Shown here one piece after another: positions 1 to 13,593 of a stretch of 64,000 bases of DNA. The stretch is from Ilyonectria destructans (Eukaryota > Ascomycota > Sordariomycetes > Hypocreales > Nectriaceae). The translations under genes were made by a program, and so were the position numbers. Every line of letters begins with the position of its first letter. The stretch's first letter is position 1. The notes under the pieces are model-generated. The model did no database searches. It was not told the DNA's origin and saw nothing but the letters and a program-made list of their open reading frames with translations. The stretch lies in assembly GCA_020740775.1 (NCBI GenBank), contig JAHEWK010000013.1, positions 1,736,001 through 1,800,000 on the forward strand. Reading direction: 5' to 3'.

Positions 1-3000
1 TCGTCATGTCTCAGTCAAGGAACCATGTGCCCACTGACCTGTCTTAAGTGACAGGTAGGTAGGGGACATGGCGCCTGCCCACGCGGACGGCACGAGGGCG
101 GCACGAGGTGAGAGGCCAGAGCCAAGGGTATCGGTGAAGCAAAACCTATAGGCTGCATGCAAGCGACTCGACTGAGACGGAGCCTTGCCGAAGCAAAGAA
201 GGTTGATGGCTAGTCCGCGGTGACTCAGCGGCCGGAGAAAACACCACCCGAAGAGAGACATTGTTTGATAGTCACTGGAGCTCGTGAAGCGTGGCCGGAT
301 GGTCGTAGCCTTGTCACCGGCATCTTCACGGTCCGTGACTCGTGGCATCTCGCCGATCAACACCTCCTGAAGCCATTCCCACCCAACTGTCCTAACATTC
401 GGACTGTCCGAAACCACCACGAGACATCCACATGGGTTTCCGAGATAGCCCTACAAACACTGGACTGCCCGAATCACAATGAGACACCCACATGGTTTCC
501 GAGATGTCGTCTTTTGTCCTACCATACTTCACATAGAAATTCCGTGGAGACTCTACAGCGCCGTCTACGGCACTGTCTTACAGCACCCCTTTGCGTCGTC
601 TCGCACTCCACATTGCCAGGTTTCTCGTTGTCGCGCAATTAAGGCTGTCAACTGCATGATGGAGATTCCCCTCGCCGTTGACCCCGCCAACCCCTTTTTC
701 CTCTTCGTTGTTAGGTGGGTGGCCCTTGAAGAAGCCTCTACCTCCTGCAGGCCAACCTCAAATGCAGGTGCGTAGGGATGTACAGACTCCTTCCGAGGGA
801 CCCTTGTTTCAGTCTTGCCAAGGCGAGGTTCTTGGTGGTGGCATAGGGTAACGTTCGCCAGAGCGTTTTCCATCACGTTATACGCCAGGGGCGCGGGCCA
901 GTCTTTTCTAAACCGGTCGCAGGGTCATGACTCGTCGTCGACATCATTATTCTCGTCATCGTCTGCCGACTTGCCTCTACTAGCTCCGTTGACCAGGGGG
1001 CAAAACGGGGGAGTGGCCGCTGAGCCTCCAACGGGCATCTTCCATTTCTCACTAGGGAGGTTGAGCTGGACTCGGCCGATTGCTCAACGGGCTCTAACTC
1101 CGACCACTGGCTGGCTGGACACCCTCCTGCCCTAAGGTTTGAAGTCGGGACTTGGCAAATGAATCGACTTGACTGAATGTGGTGTGTGTACCCTGCTGTG
1201 CCAGGACTTGTGGCGCTAGGTAGTGAGTACCTCTCTCCCGCCATCCTGACAGGGAGGGCGATATAGCGCCGGTACAGGGTCGTTGTATCGTTGTATCATT
1301 GTATCACAGCGCCAAGTGCGGCGCGCTAGCCAGCCCGTATCCAGGAAATTTTCCTCGGCTGATATCCCGCCTGCAGCTTGCGCCTGTGCCTCTGTAGCTC
1401 TGGTGGTCTTGTGGCTTCTGAGGCTCGCAGCATGAGCATCACTGTCGACCTAGACATTGGCAAAGCTCGTGCCTGTACTTCCACCGTGTTCCCGTGCGCT
1501 TGGAGAAATTGATGATCAAGTTGTCATCATAGCTTTCGGGAGCGCGGCGCCTCGTCTCAAAGCACAGGTCGCTGCGGGCCCTTGTCTGCGCGCTTGCCTG
1601 GCGATCGCTGCCCACTCTGGTAAATTGACTTGGGAGTCGGGAGCCATGAGGCTGGGTTGCGCATAACGATGATTTCCCGCTCTGCGCGCGGCGCCAGCAC
1701 CAGCACCGGCTCCAGCGCCAATACCGTCCGTAAAATCGGTGACCCGCCGCCATCAGCATTCTCTTCGCCGCCGGGCTGAGGCTTCCCTATTTGCGTTGGC
1801 ATGGCGGTAGAGGCCTAGAAAGAGAGGGGCTTCGCCCGTCCACCCCATAATGAAGTGTCGGTGACAGGCTCGATTCCACGGTCCGCCCCTCGACGGTCCG
1901 CACCTTTGATCAATAGCTCGGCTGATCCCACGTTTTGTGACAGCCTAGTTCCACTCCGGCGACGCCTAGCTTGCCGTGAATGCCATCGTTTCGCCGCCGA
2001 CTCTCTTGGTTCCGGTAGCTCTTAGGTTGGCTGTCATGAGAGGAGAAAAAAAAAAAACTCTCCGGGACCTGACTTGACTTAGAAAGTTGGGGAGACCCAT
2101 AGTACGTGGATGAGTGCTAGCCGTGAGACGAGAGTCTAGCCATGCCAGGAAGGCGCGCCTACAGCGCGTACCTGTTGGGGATGTGGTTGCATGGCTCCCG
2201 AAAACGTGCGCCTGCAATGCTTTTCACAGCAGACGTTCACTGTGGCCTTTCTCTGGCAACCGCAGCCATAGGCTCGACACTAGCCCAAGTGTGGGCATGG
2301 CATGCGACAATGTGCCCAATAACCAACTGATGCACTTTGAGTCAACCATGCATCCTGTGTCTTGTGGATCACGGAGACCCCGACACACGCACAGCCTGGC
2401 ACATCATCAAGACGTCAAGGCGCATCTGTATGTCGCACAAATGCGCCGAAGAAAACGTGACGGTGGAATGGGTGTTCCAGACAATGATGTTGGGCGCCGT
2501 CGATCGCTGTGTGATCGATCCTCCAGCTTCGGAAGTCTGAGTACCGATTGCTTCCCCGTCCGGGGGAATGCATAGCAGTCGGTAGCATGCTGTCATTGCG
2601 TGCTAACTTAGAGAATGCCCTTCCTTGCGTGTTGAAGAAGTAATTTGAGGATAGTTGGTAACACCAACGATTTCTGCCGGCTTCTCAATGGATAAACAAG
2701 ACATTCCAAGCTGTATATGATTATACATCCAAGACAACCGCTATTCACTTGGCCCTTCTTTTGGCAGGATACGGGATAGACACCTAAAAATGATGTTGTC
2801 GGGATTGACGCACTGGGCAACTTGTGGTAGTATCGGGCACATGTCGCCTTGTGTTTCGTGCGCCCGGGAACGGCCGCGGAACGTGGTGGGTGTCGCATCA
2901 CAATAAGCGGGATGTGATAGCGACTTCTCGTAAGCCCAAATTTGATACCAACGTAGAGCTGGCTCTTCCAGCAACATCCATGCAGTTGACGCACCAAGGG

Positions 3001-6000
3001 AGCACACATGAAAGTCATGTGAGGAGAACGCTGATCAGGTCTGCATCTTTGTAAGATTCAATCCCACCGCTTCTTGTTATGAGCTGGACCAGGAGCGGGC
3101 CTTGCGGGTCGGTCGCCTCCACCTGTCATAGAGGCTTTGACCAGTGGTTCGACTCATCCTTGGGTCGCAAAATTCAGGGCGCCATCCTTGGTGTTCTTAC
3201 ATATTCCCACCATAGGCAGCGTGTAGCTTGGTGCAAGGTAGGCCTCACTCATTTCGATGGCCAACTCGTGTTCCTAGGGATTTGTTAGGCTACCTGGTGA
3301 GGTCAAATCTCACCTGAATTGCCAATGACTCGTGAGTTCCAGTGGACCCTGTCAGATTGTCGATCTGCATATAGATCCTTCCATCGAAATCAACTGCCGT
3401 AATCTGATGGGTCCCCATAACTGTAATCGGTCATGCTGTTCCCGATTTCTCCCTCGAAAATGACTCGACTGGACCCGCGATTGTTATCCAGTGGAATTGT
3501 GTGCGGCACCTATTCCGTAGTGCAAGCCAGTTGACAGTAAGGAGCCTTGGCCCCGATCTTGGCAACGTTTTGTTTCCTTAGCTCTCCAGAAAGGGTCCTC
3601 AACTCGTCAGGGACAAGGGAGCGAGGAAGGAGAGCCCCTCAATGGCGTGTTAATTGCCCGATGTGCGCTAGTTATCCATCTCGAGGTCGTGGCGGATGGC
3701 AACCCCAGACGCAGCTGTGGCGCGATTTTGGAGGGTGACGCCAGGGCTTGACGTTAGTCGGCACTGGGCTGGCTGAGAGGCATGGAGGGTACGTAAAAGC
3801 CTCTTTGAAATTGGGAAATTGGAGTTAATGCGGTGCGCCCCGCCAGACCGTTCTCGATTTTGCGTCTGGGGAATCGCCACCGACCCAGATAAGTGGACTA
3901 GGGTACCGTCCTTCGTAGCCGTCATTTAGAAAGGTGAATCTGTCCAATAGGTCAGTCCGCTCGCCCCCTGAACCTGGAACAGTCCGTGATCACACATCCT
4001 TTCATGGTTCATCCTGGCTCAGTGTTTCAGATCATGCATGCAGCCCTGACCGTGTCAAATACAACTCAGAACGGTAATGGTCTGCAGGTAGCCCGTCGCG
4101 TTTGGATAGCTTCAGAATAATGAGACTCACTGCAGCAGTAAAACTGGTGCTCGGACTGGAACCTGCAGCAAAGTAGATCGGGATAGAAAGGGGCACTGGG
4201 TGTGTAAAGGACCTTTTTGGATTGCGTCCACTATTGCGTCCCTGGATCAGGACTATGAGAAGGGCCGAGTCGAACCTGTCTCTTGGCCGACTCATCTTGA
4301 AGACTTGACCGGTTTGGAGAAACAGTTCGTGAACTAAATCTTGGAATGATTGAGGACAGGGAGGCCTTGATCGAGTATCAAAACCATCTAGCCACCGGTC
4401 AAGAAGACCGGTCATCCCCTCGTAATGGATGGACAGAATCGGGAAAGGGAGGATTGACCGATGTAGGCACTTGGACGTCGACAGGGCTGTCGCCGTCCCT
4501 GTCGCTAGCACATCGGTCAGCCCTGTACGTACTGCATTTACCCCGCGCTGGTCAATGTCGTTCGACAGCTAACCAAAACCGTTCAAGCCTGCATCGTGGT
4601 GAAGATTGAAAAAATGGACCAGGGATGGCCTGCGGGGCAGTTTGTGGTCTGATGATATCTATCTTTGTCACAGGGACAGTTGTTTCGAGGCCTGGCCAAT
4701 AGACTCACATGAGGTGAGCCCGCAAGCGGGAAATTGCTACTAAGAGGTGTCAGAGTGGAGCGAACTACCCACTGGACGACAGCTGAACTTCGTGTTGACT
4801 TAGCTGTAGCCTGAAGCGTGCGGCCACCAAACGGTGATGTGGTGATGCGGTGATGCGGTGATGATACGGTGGTCGCCCTTCATTTTCCTTAGGCTTGAAG
4901 CAGAGAATTTCTGGCTTGGCTCGGCTCAGAAACCGTTGGACCGTGCCGCCCTGTACCTGCGTTGAATGCGTGGCTTGACCTGTCGACCGTTTTGGGGCGG
5001 ACTGAGTTCATTAGGAAGCCGTTCCGCAGTGGAGATTGGGACACCCCTGTTTTCACTCGAGATTCACTCTCGCAACTTGAAGTTTATTCTCAGCGACCCA
5101 TGTCGAAGGGTGTGGAGGTGTCGCATTGAATCGGACAATTGGGCACTATCGCCGACTCTGTAACTAGAAATTAGTTGGAAGAATCGGATCATGGCATGAT
5201 AGATGAACTAGTAACCATCCATCCAGACTGTGGCTGGCTAGACTAGTCGTCGACCTTGTTGTTGAATGTCCAGCCTTGGTTTGTACGACCGGACAGTGGA
5301 AAGCTATCGATAGCGTCACAACTCTCGGACGATCCAGGCTCAGACTAGGCCATCAGAGGCCTGGCGTCTTGCACCAACTGGTGGCTTGGGCAAGGCGATC
5401 TAACCCCCAGAAGGGATTGCCGCCTGATTCCGATTGGCTTAGCGAGTGTCTGAGGAGGAAGTCGAGATATCGCACGTGGCATCCGTTGCCAAAAAAGTGA
5501 CCATTGTTTTGGGCTGGTCTCAGGTCTGATCGTGGTGGGGCTCGGACCGACGATGCAGTGGACGGAAGCACGGAATGTGGGCACTTGGCAAATCGACCCT
5601 ACACCACCATCACCTTAGTCTTGACCGGTGAAGGAGACAGAGTAGCGAATAACATTCGAAACCTATTTCTTGAGAGGAACAGGGAAGCCCCGGACCGGTA
5701 GAGAGTGAGGCAAACGGACGGTCCATCTTCAGATCAATGCTCAACGCACTGGTGAGTTGAGTAAAAAATAGCACTCTGGGGTCCACTTGCCGCCCGCTGG
5801 ATCGGAGGTTCACGCAGATAATGCCGTGATTCCAGTTTCATCGCCTGATTGGGAAGCGCCAACGGCATCTCTGGACGAGGGATCCCTGATCGCGGCCTCT
5901 GGTCGCGCTGTTGGCAAGGGTCATGGGTGTAACAAGGAGCAGAGAGTTTCAATCGGCTGCATTTTGACAGACGTTGAGTTGTGCAGTAGGGCTGTCCGGC

Positions 6001-9000
6001 CTCAGGCACTCCCCACCAGTGCCAGCCAGTTAGGGCGCCTGGGGCAGCTTCCCTAACACGCCAACATAGACCACACAAGAGATTGCGAGAAGGCACGTGT
6101 GCAACAAGGGGATGGGCTCAACGGTGCGGAGCAAACCTCCCAGAGCAACGTTGCTCTCCCGGTGGCTGTCGCAGAGAAACGGTTCCGGATGGTTCATGGC
6201 GAGCGCTCTAATGCCATAGTGGTTCTAGCCAATGCCCTACTCCCGACCCTAGCCAGTAGCAGCTGTCAGCGAATGTAAATGCCCGACAGAAATCGGGGTT
6301 GTCCTGGAGCACGTCCGGTTGGGCCGGCACTGCGCAAACCGTTGACCGTTATTCCTCGGTAGGCCGGCAGATCTCCGTGGCATCGCATGAGATAGATGAC
6401 ATGATCTGAGACAAGTTTTTCAGGCCTCGCCGATCTGGCTCATCCTCCCACAGACGTCGCATTGCAGGTTGCTGATCATGGGGTGCATCCGTGGGGACAG
6501 CAAGCACCAGCCCTCCTGTCAAGCACGTCCTGATCGCTCTCCTCTCCGCTCTGATCATTGACCAGAAATGGGCCCGTAGGAGCAGTCGGGAAGTGTCCCT
6601 GCGTCCCTGTTGCCATTATCATGTCGACCAGGTCTACGCGAGTTCCCGCCACGAAGGAACAACTACCCTAACACCAAAAGTTCCTCGTAGTCAAAGTGCG
6701 CCAGATAAGTGTCCGTCCAGAGCAGTTAGTCCCAATCAAGTGTTGCATTAAGGTTGGAGATTGCGGGATTCGTGTAGTACAGAGCAGGCCCTTGATTGTC
6801 GAGAAGCTACGTATAGAGAGCGATCCGACGTTGGGAAAACGCTAGACTCACTCCAGACAAGACAATGTTTCTTGTGCGCAGCCGTCTGCCCGCATCTGAG
6901 AGGCCTGTAGGCTTTTGATCTCTCGGAGGAACGGCTGTCGACATGACCCCACCCCAAAACGGCGATAACGCTGACGACTCGATGAGTCTGTGCAATTAAG
7001 ATCCTAGAGAGAGAGACGATGAACCATGCGCCGCATTTGGTTACATTGCCTGTGTGCCCCAAATAACCATCCCCACATCTTTAGTGTACCGGAAGCACGC
7101 GTGAAATTGCCGCAAAGCCAGATGACTGGCCCGTGGTGGTACGTACAGTATCTGCGACTGTGACTGTGACTTGCAGACTTGCAGGTCCAGCACGAAACAC
7201 CATAAATGGTGTTTCAAGGCGGTGAGCCACTATCCTGACACTTCAATGTATGGATGCATCGCTCTCGGCCGCGGCATTTGGGCCGCCATTGTTGATCATC
7301 ATCGTACGACCCGCGGCACTTTCAATGGCTAACGTGTTAGTATTGTTAGTATTGTTAGGATGCCCATGTGTAGCTGGCCATTTGAAGCGCTTCATTGCAG
7401 GGTTCTAACCTGCTCCCACGTGTAGCATCATCCTTGTTTCTACATGTGTGTAGGCAGGGGCTGGGCTGATATTTCGGCAGTCGCCCTGAGGGAGTTTGGC
7501 AGCACGAGCTCTATGATATGGCATCGATTCTAAACAGGAAGCCCAAGAGATTAAATCGACGTTATTTTGAGGACCGGCGTAGGGCCGATGATAGTGTGGG
7601 GGCATGCGCTGATGTTTGTTTCACCGGCTGTGCTTTTCTCTAGTGTTGTTTGTTGAGTGTCAAGGACCTTTGGCAACAGCAATATACTCAAGGCATGCGA
7701 GTGCCGAACGACGCAAAGCTAAGAAGTGGTTCATCAACGTGATGGCCGCGGCATTAGTCCGGAGTGTGATGAGGATAGGCCTCAGATCGAGGCATCATCC
7801 TTGTTGCAGGCGGCCAAAGCTTGAGATGCCAAAAACTAAGGCGGACATAGTTGTTTGAATCTGACATAGGAAAACTGTAGCTGGACACGATGAGCTGGGT
7901 GATGTAGCGTGTCTTTGAATCATCGCTTTGACATGACCTTGGTCTGCCGCGTGAGGTACGGAGACTCCGAACCGTTCACAGGCAGATGGCAAGATCACCC
8001 CGCTGCGCCCTGACGTTTGAGGTTGGGAAATCCTAGAGGCACACTCAATTGGTGCGGCCTGAAGTTTGGTTTTTGCTCGGTCCTCTGTTAAGCCCACTCT
8101 GCAAGGCTTCAGGATGAAGTAGCGCTATTGGGCCTTGCACAAGCCGTTGTGTCAGCACCCAGGAGAGAGGAGATGGTGCCTGCGTTGTGGCCTGATAATT
8201 GCATCGTCAATGGCTTGAAAGCCGTTGGCGCGTGGAGCTCGACTTCATTAAAAAATAGCATGCTTCCACTGGAACAAATCAACTAAGCTCGTCGGGCAGT
8301 GCATGCTAGTTGAGCCACAACCCAAAAATAAAAACATGGCCGATGAGAAGGTCAATGCTGCGGATGGAGGGAGATCCCGTTGCTCAACCATAAGAGGCGC
8401 ATGGGAATGATGCGGCTGCGAGTCGAGGTCGAAGTGCTAAGGCCCCGGGCGTCTTGGAGATTGTTGGAGGGCGTCGCTTCAGAATTGATTGGGCACGATC
8501 GATATGTTTGAAGTTGTGGAGGCGGTCGCTTGAAACATCGGAGGTTGAGGGAGGTCCTGGAGCAAATCGGTGCTAGCAGAAACCAGGGGGTTTCCCGCAC
8601 CAGCAGTAGACCAGTTATCTTTTGGACAGCTTGAGAGTCTCCACCTGGGTTGAAACGTACGCCCTCCGGAGCCAACTGGGTGTTGAGGATCTGCCCATGC
8701 GGAGTGCGTGCTGTGTGTGTTTTTGCACCAGGGGACTGACGAACCAACCTACTGCGCTGCCACAAGAGATAGGGTTCATACAGACCAGTCTTTGATGGGG
8801 AAGGGTGCGCCCGCGGTACTCGGCAGGCAAGGACAAAGTACCGGGCCAGGGGTGGTTTGTTGGTCTGGCCGACGGGGAATCGCACTGGGATAAGAACGAG
8901 CTTGAGGAGAGCCCAAGTCAGGAACGGCAAGGTGACAATCGGCCGGGACGGACCAGGGTATGAGTGGGTGTGGGTGCATGTGGGCTTGGTGGAGATCTCT
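1..9000. other. Gene-poor region, no convincing coding sequence
   Basis: I see no gene here. Open frames are short, overlap one another on both strands and have no recognisable domain, no run of conserved residues and no splice pattern linking them. The only structure visible is a degraded 61-bp-spaced duplication near the left end and a few short microsatellite-like runs: gttgtatc-type repeats near 1283-1306, a ggtgatgc run near 4836-4870 and gttagtatt repeats near 7335-7362. No transposase, reverse transcriptase or RNase H signature was recognised in any frame. It could be an old, mutated transposon landscape or simply a long intergenic region. Confidence 0.55.
401..505. repeat. Degraded tandem duplication (about 45 bp, two copies)
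   Basis: Copy A (401-446) and copy B (462-505) share most of their bases, including the blocks ggactg, cgagacat/tgagacac and tttccgagat. Starts are 61 bp apart. The copies differ mainly by C/T transitions and single-base gaps, so this is an old duplication in non-coding DNA. Confidence 0.6.
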
Positions 9001-9039
9001 GGATCACCTACTCCGTACGGGTCTCTTTCTTGGACTGAG

Positions 9040-9140
9040 GAGAGCAGCTCTAGGTAGGTAGCTCTTTGGGTAGGTAGTAGCTAGCTACCTTACCTGCCTA
9101 CTCTCACTCTGTCTGTCCGTCCGTCTGTCCGTCTACTCAA
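9040..9140. repeat. Low-complexity taggtagg / gtccgtct tracts
   Basis: A run of taggtagg-type tetranucleotides, with the inverted ctacctta on its right flank, is followed by gtctgtccgtccgtctgtccgtct. Simple-sequence DNA with no coding signal. Confidence 0.7.
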
Positions 9141-9747
9141 CGTAGTGGCTCAGTAGACTTCTGCGCCGCGAGTCGAGGGCAAGTGGCTCGTTCACTCGCC
9201 ACCGTTACTGGTGCCCCTTCTATCTGAGCACTGCGCAGGAGTGAAGGGGATGGATTATGCGGCATGGCTATGAGCGTGGGCCGGAATGAGCCCTACAGAT
9301 TGAGCCCCGCTGGGTGGAGGGACGATTTGTCCACTGACGTGGATAATGGTCATGGTCATGGGGGTGTGCTTCTGGGTCCTGAGATGGGCAACATATAATG
9401 TGTACTGGGTAATGAGCATGAGCAAAATGGACCATGGACAAGGACGCTGAACGCCCGCCAAATTGGAGGTCAGCGCTGTCGCCAGAAGCAATGGAAGTCT
9501 CACGCCTGATACAGCCTCGAGACGCGCCGCCGCCGCCAGTGGGTGGGCAGCCTTCACTCCAGACCGGGGCGGATGAGAGACTGGAAGCCTCGGCCGGTAG
9601 GTACCGTAGCTTAGCTGTACCGCGTTAGGTAGTTAATGTGAGGGCCTAAGAATGGTGGGGTCAACGATGCAGCAGGAAGTGGAAGCCATCCCAGGCGGGA
9701 AAGGCGCGGAGAGGTACACGGCCTGGCAGGTTGTACTGTGCCTTCTG

Positions 9748-9771
9748 TACATCGTACATCGTACATCGTAC
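9748..9771. repeat. tacatcg microsatellite
   Basis: Three tandem copies of the 7-mer tacatcg followed by a partial copy (tacc). Another catcgtac lies shortly downstream near 9791. Confidence 0.7.
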
Positions 9772-10337
9772 CTACCTCCATCTACACCTCCATCGTACGT
9801 CCCGCAGCCTCCAACGAACCGCTCGCAAGGGTCCTGCAGCACTTTGCTGTGCGTTGCTCAGGTCAACGTCTGAGCGCGTTGGGATGAGAGGGCGCGGAAG
9901 CACTGGTGGCAGACGTAAACGCAGACACAGACGCAGACGTGGGACGCCCAGAGGACACTCTGGGCGACATACAGCGACACCCAACGTCATCCAGAGTCAT
10001 CCAGGATCACCCATGATCACCCAGCGTCACCGGTCACTGCACGTACCGCCCTACAACCCTATCCGGAGTGAAGTGGAAGCTCTCTCCGGGACGTTAAGGT
10101 TGGCTGGGAGGGAAAAGCCCAACTCCACTTGGTGTACTCAAGTCACTCAAGTCACCCCAGCCTGACGCGGTCCCAAGCCCACCTACGCACACCACCCTGA
10201 ACCACACCACTAGGAGTCGCAAAACCCCCCCTAGTTGGCACCAAGAAGCAGAGACAGATGCAGAAGCAGAGCGCAGCGCAGACCTCAGACTCAGGACTCA
10301 GACCGCAGAGAGGAGACATCAGCTAGAGAGGACTGGC

Positions 10338-10356
10338 GCATGCATGCATGCATGCA
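10338..10356. repeat. gcat tetranucleotide repeat
   Basis: A self-complementary gcat repeat of just under five units. No associated gene. Confidence 0.8.
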
Positions 10357-10482
10357 GTGTTCTCAGCCTTCCAGCGCCCTCTGGCGGGTCCAACCATCCC
10401 CTCTCTCCCTTGCTTTGAGTGCTCGACGCCTTCGATGCAGCCCGGCTCGGCTCCTTGTACCCTGGTGGTGTTGTCCGGGCTG

Positions 10483-10562
10483 TCTTCCGTCTGGATTGTC
10501 TTCCGTCTGGGCTCTCTTCCGTCTGGACCGTCTTCCGTCTGGACCATCTTCCGTCTGGACCA
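10483..10562. repeat. Five-copy 16-bp tandem repeat
   Basis: Five adjacent 16-bp units each begin with the invariant 12-mer tcttccgtctgg and end in a variable 4-mer (attg, gctc, accg, acca, acca). The unit is not a multiple of three, so it would change reading frame from copy to copy, which argues against a coding role. It lies about 1.6 kb upstream of the C2H2 gene start. Confidence 0.85.
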
Positions 10563-10873
10563 GCGCCCCAACGCTCTGTGTCTCTCTCGTGTTCTTGATG
10601 TCTTTAAGACACTCCTCCTATCGTTGGCCGTGTCCACGCCAGAGGCCTGGATAGCCCCGTCGTCCAATGGCCATGCAGTCGTTGATGCCGGCGATGGGGC
10701 TGCCCCTAAGGTAATAAGAAAGAGCCCCATGCTTCGCTCTGTCAACACCTACACGACTACTACCGCTCCATCTCTCTCTCTCGCAACTCACGCTACGGCC
10801 GACGCTACGCTGGGGACCACGCTGGGGACCACTATTCCAGGTTTCCTCCCCTTCACCTTTGACGTACCTAAGG

Positions 10874-12148
10874 TAAGTAGTGCCCGCCCCGTCTCCATCC
10901 CGCCCATCCCATGTCCACGCCCACCACGCCCAATACCACGCCCACTGCTACGCCCACTACCCACGCCCGCTACCAAGCCCGCTACGACCATGCCCCTGCC
11001 CCATCCACCACCATGTCCCATCCCATCCACCACCATGTCCCATCCAACAAGCCCTCCACCACGGCCCATGGCCTTTTCCCTCCCTCTCTCGACCGCGGCT
11101 CGCTCACTTCCTCCTCCCCAAGCCGCCCGAGCTACGCTACCAAGTCTTGCTCCAGTTGCCGAATAAGCCCCACTGACACCCGCCATACAGGGCACCCCGG
11201 GCATTTGTCTTTACCTGCTGCGTGGCTCCTCCTCTGGCTCCAGCTCATCGCCCTCCTTTCACGGCCGCTTGCGCTCACGCCTATAACTAACAGCAACGTG
11301 CATCATCGTGGCCGTTCGCCGCTTGCTCCCTGTCCCCCGTCCATTTTTACATCGTCCGGCCCTGGTCCTGGCCGATATCACAACGTTCCCCCAGCCCTTA
11401 CCCTCCTAATCCCTGTCGAGTCTGATCCAGGCCCAGAACCCACTCGCCTCATCGATATCTCCCACTGCTCCCCCATCTCAACTCTCGACTCAACCTGGTT
11501 CGACCCCAATCAACATAATCGGCCCTCCTCCACCACGTCCTGAGCACAGGTCAACTACATCGCGCCTCTCTGGTCGGCTTTTGATATTAAAAAGCAAATC
11601 CTCCTCCACTACCGACTTCTTTCCTCCACTCCTCCCCAGACTCTTTAAGTACCCCTCTTCGACTTCACCCTCATCCTCCTTCACCTCCTAATTCCCCCAT
11701 CTTGTCCTTTTCCTCCCGTCTACTTAATATACCACACTGGTCTCTTCCATACCCCTAATCGGTTCTCTGCCATCTTCACCATCGTCACCCAACAGTCAAC
11801 CTGGTTGACATAATTGATCACTTGCCGGCTCAGCCCACGCTGCTACATCCTCTCGCAAACAGAGTCACCTTAGTCCCCTTCCGCGCCAGACGTTGCCCGA
11901 AGACGCACATCGCCATATTTGGAACCCGTCGCTCCGCCAAGAACAATTTCCGTTGCACAATCTCCCAACTCACTTACCTCGAGCATAATCACTCCAGTTC
12001 CCGCCAGTGGGATTCTGCACTTCGGCACCTCTGCTCTAGCGTGGATCACGCAAATCCTTCGTCTGGAACCCCGGCCAGCCGAGCAGCTTGCCCGACCTAT
12101 TCGACCGTCTGCCGTCTATAACCTAGCCGGGACTTTCAAGACCTCGCC
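10874..12148 (+). promoter_or_regulatory. Long C/T-rich leader of the C2H2 gene, free of ATG from 11071
   Basis: From 11071 to 12148 (1,078 bp) there is not one ATG on the plus strand; the next ATG is the proposed start of the C2H2 gene at 12149. The stretch is rich in C and T, as in fungal transcription-start regions and 5' leaders. A possible leader intron runs from about 10874 (gtaagt donor) to about 11190 (cactgac branch, then catacag). This fits a long 5' UTR selected against upstream starts. The transcription start cannot be placed from sequence. Confidence 0.5.

Positions 12149-13593
<1,445 letters not shown>

Noticed and set aside
3121..3180. tRNA-like ggttcgactc segment
   Set aside because: No matching acceptor stem or anticodon arm could be drawn around it.
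8352..8930. 192-codon open frame on the minus strand
   Set aside because: Its start is weak, it shows no domain or signal, and shorter frames overlap it on both strands.
10348..11166. 272-codon open frame, Pro/Ser-rich, on the plus strand
   Set aside because: Low-complexity C-rich sequence that is open on several frames; crosses the 16-bp repeat and a probable leader intron; no domain.
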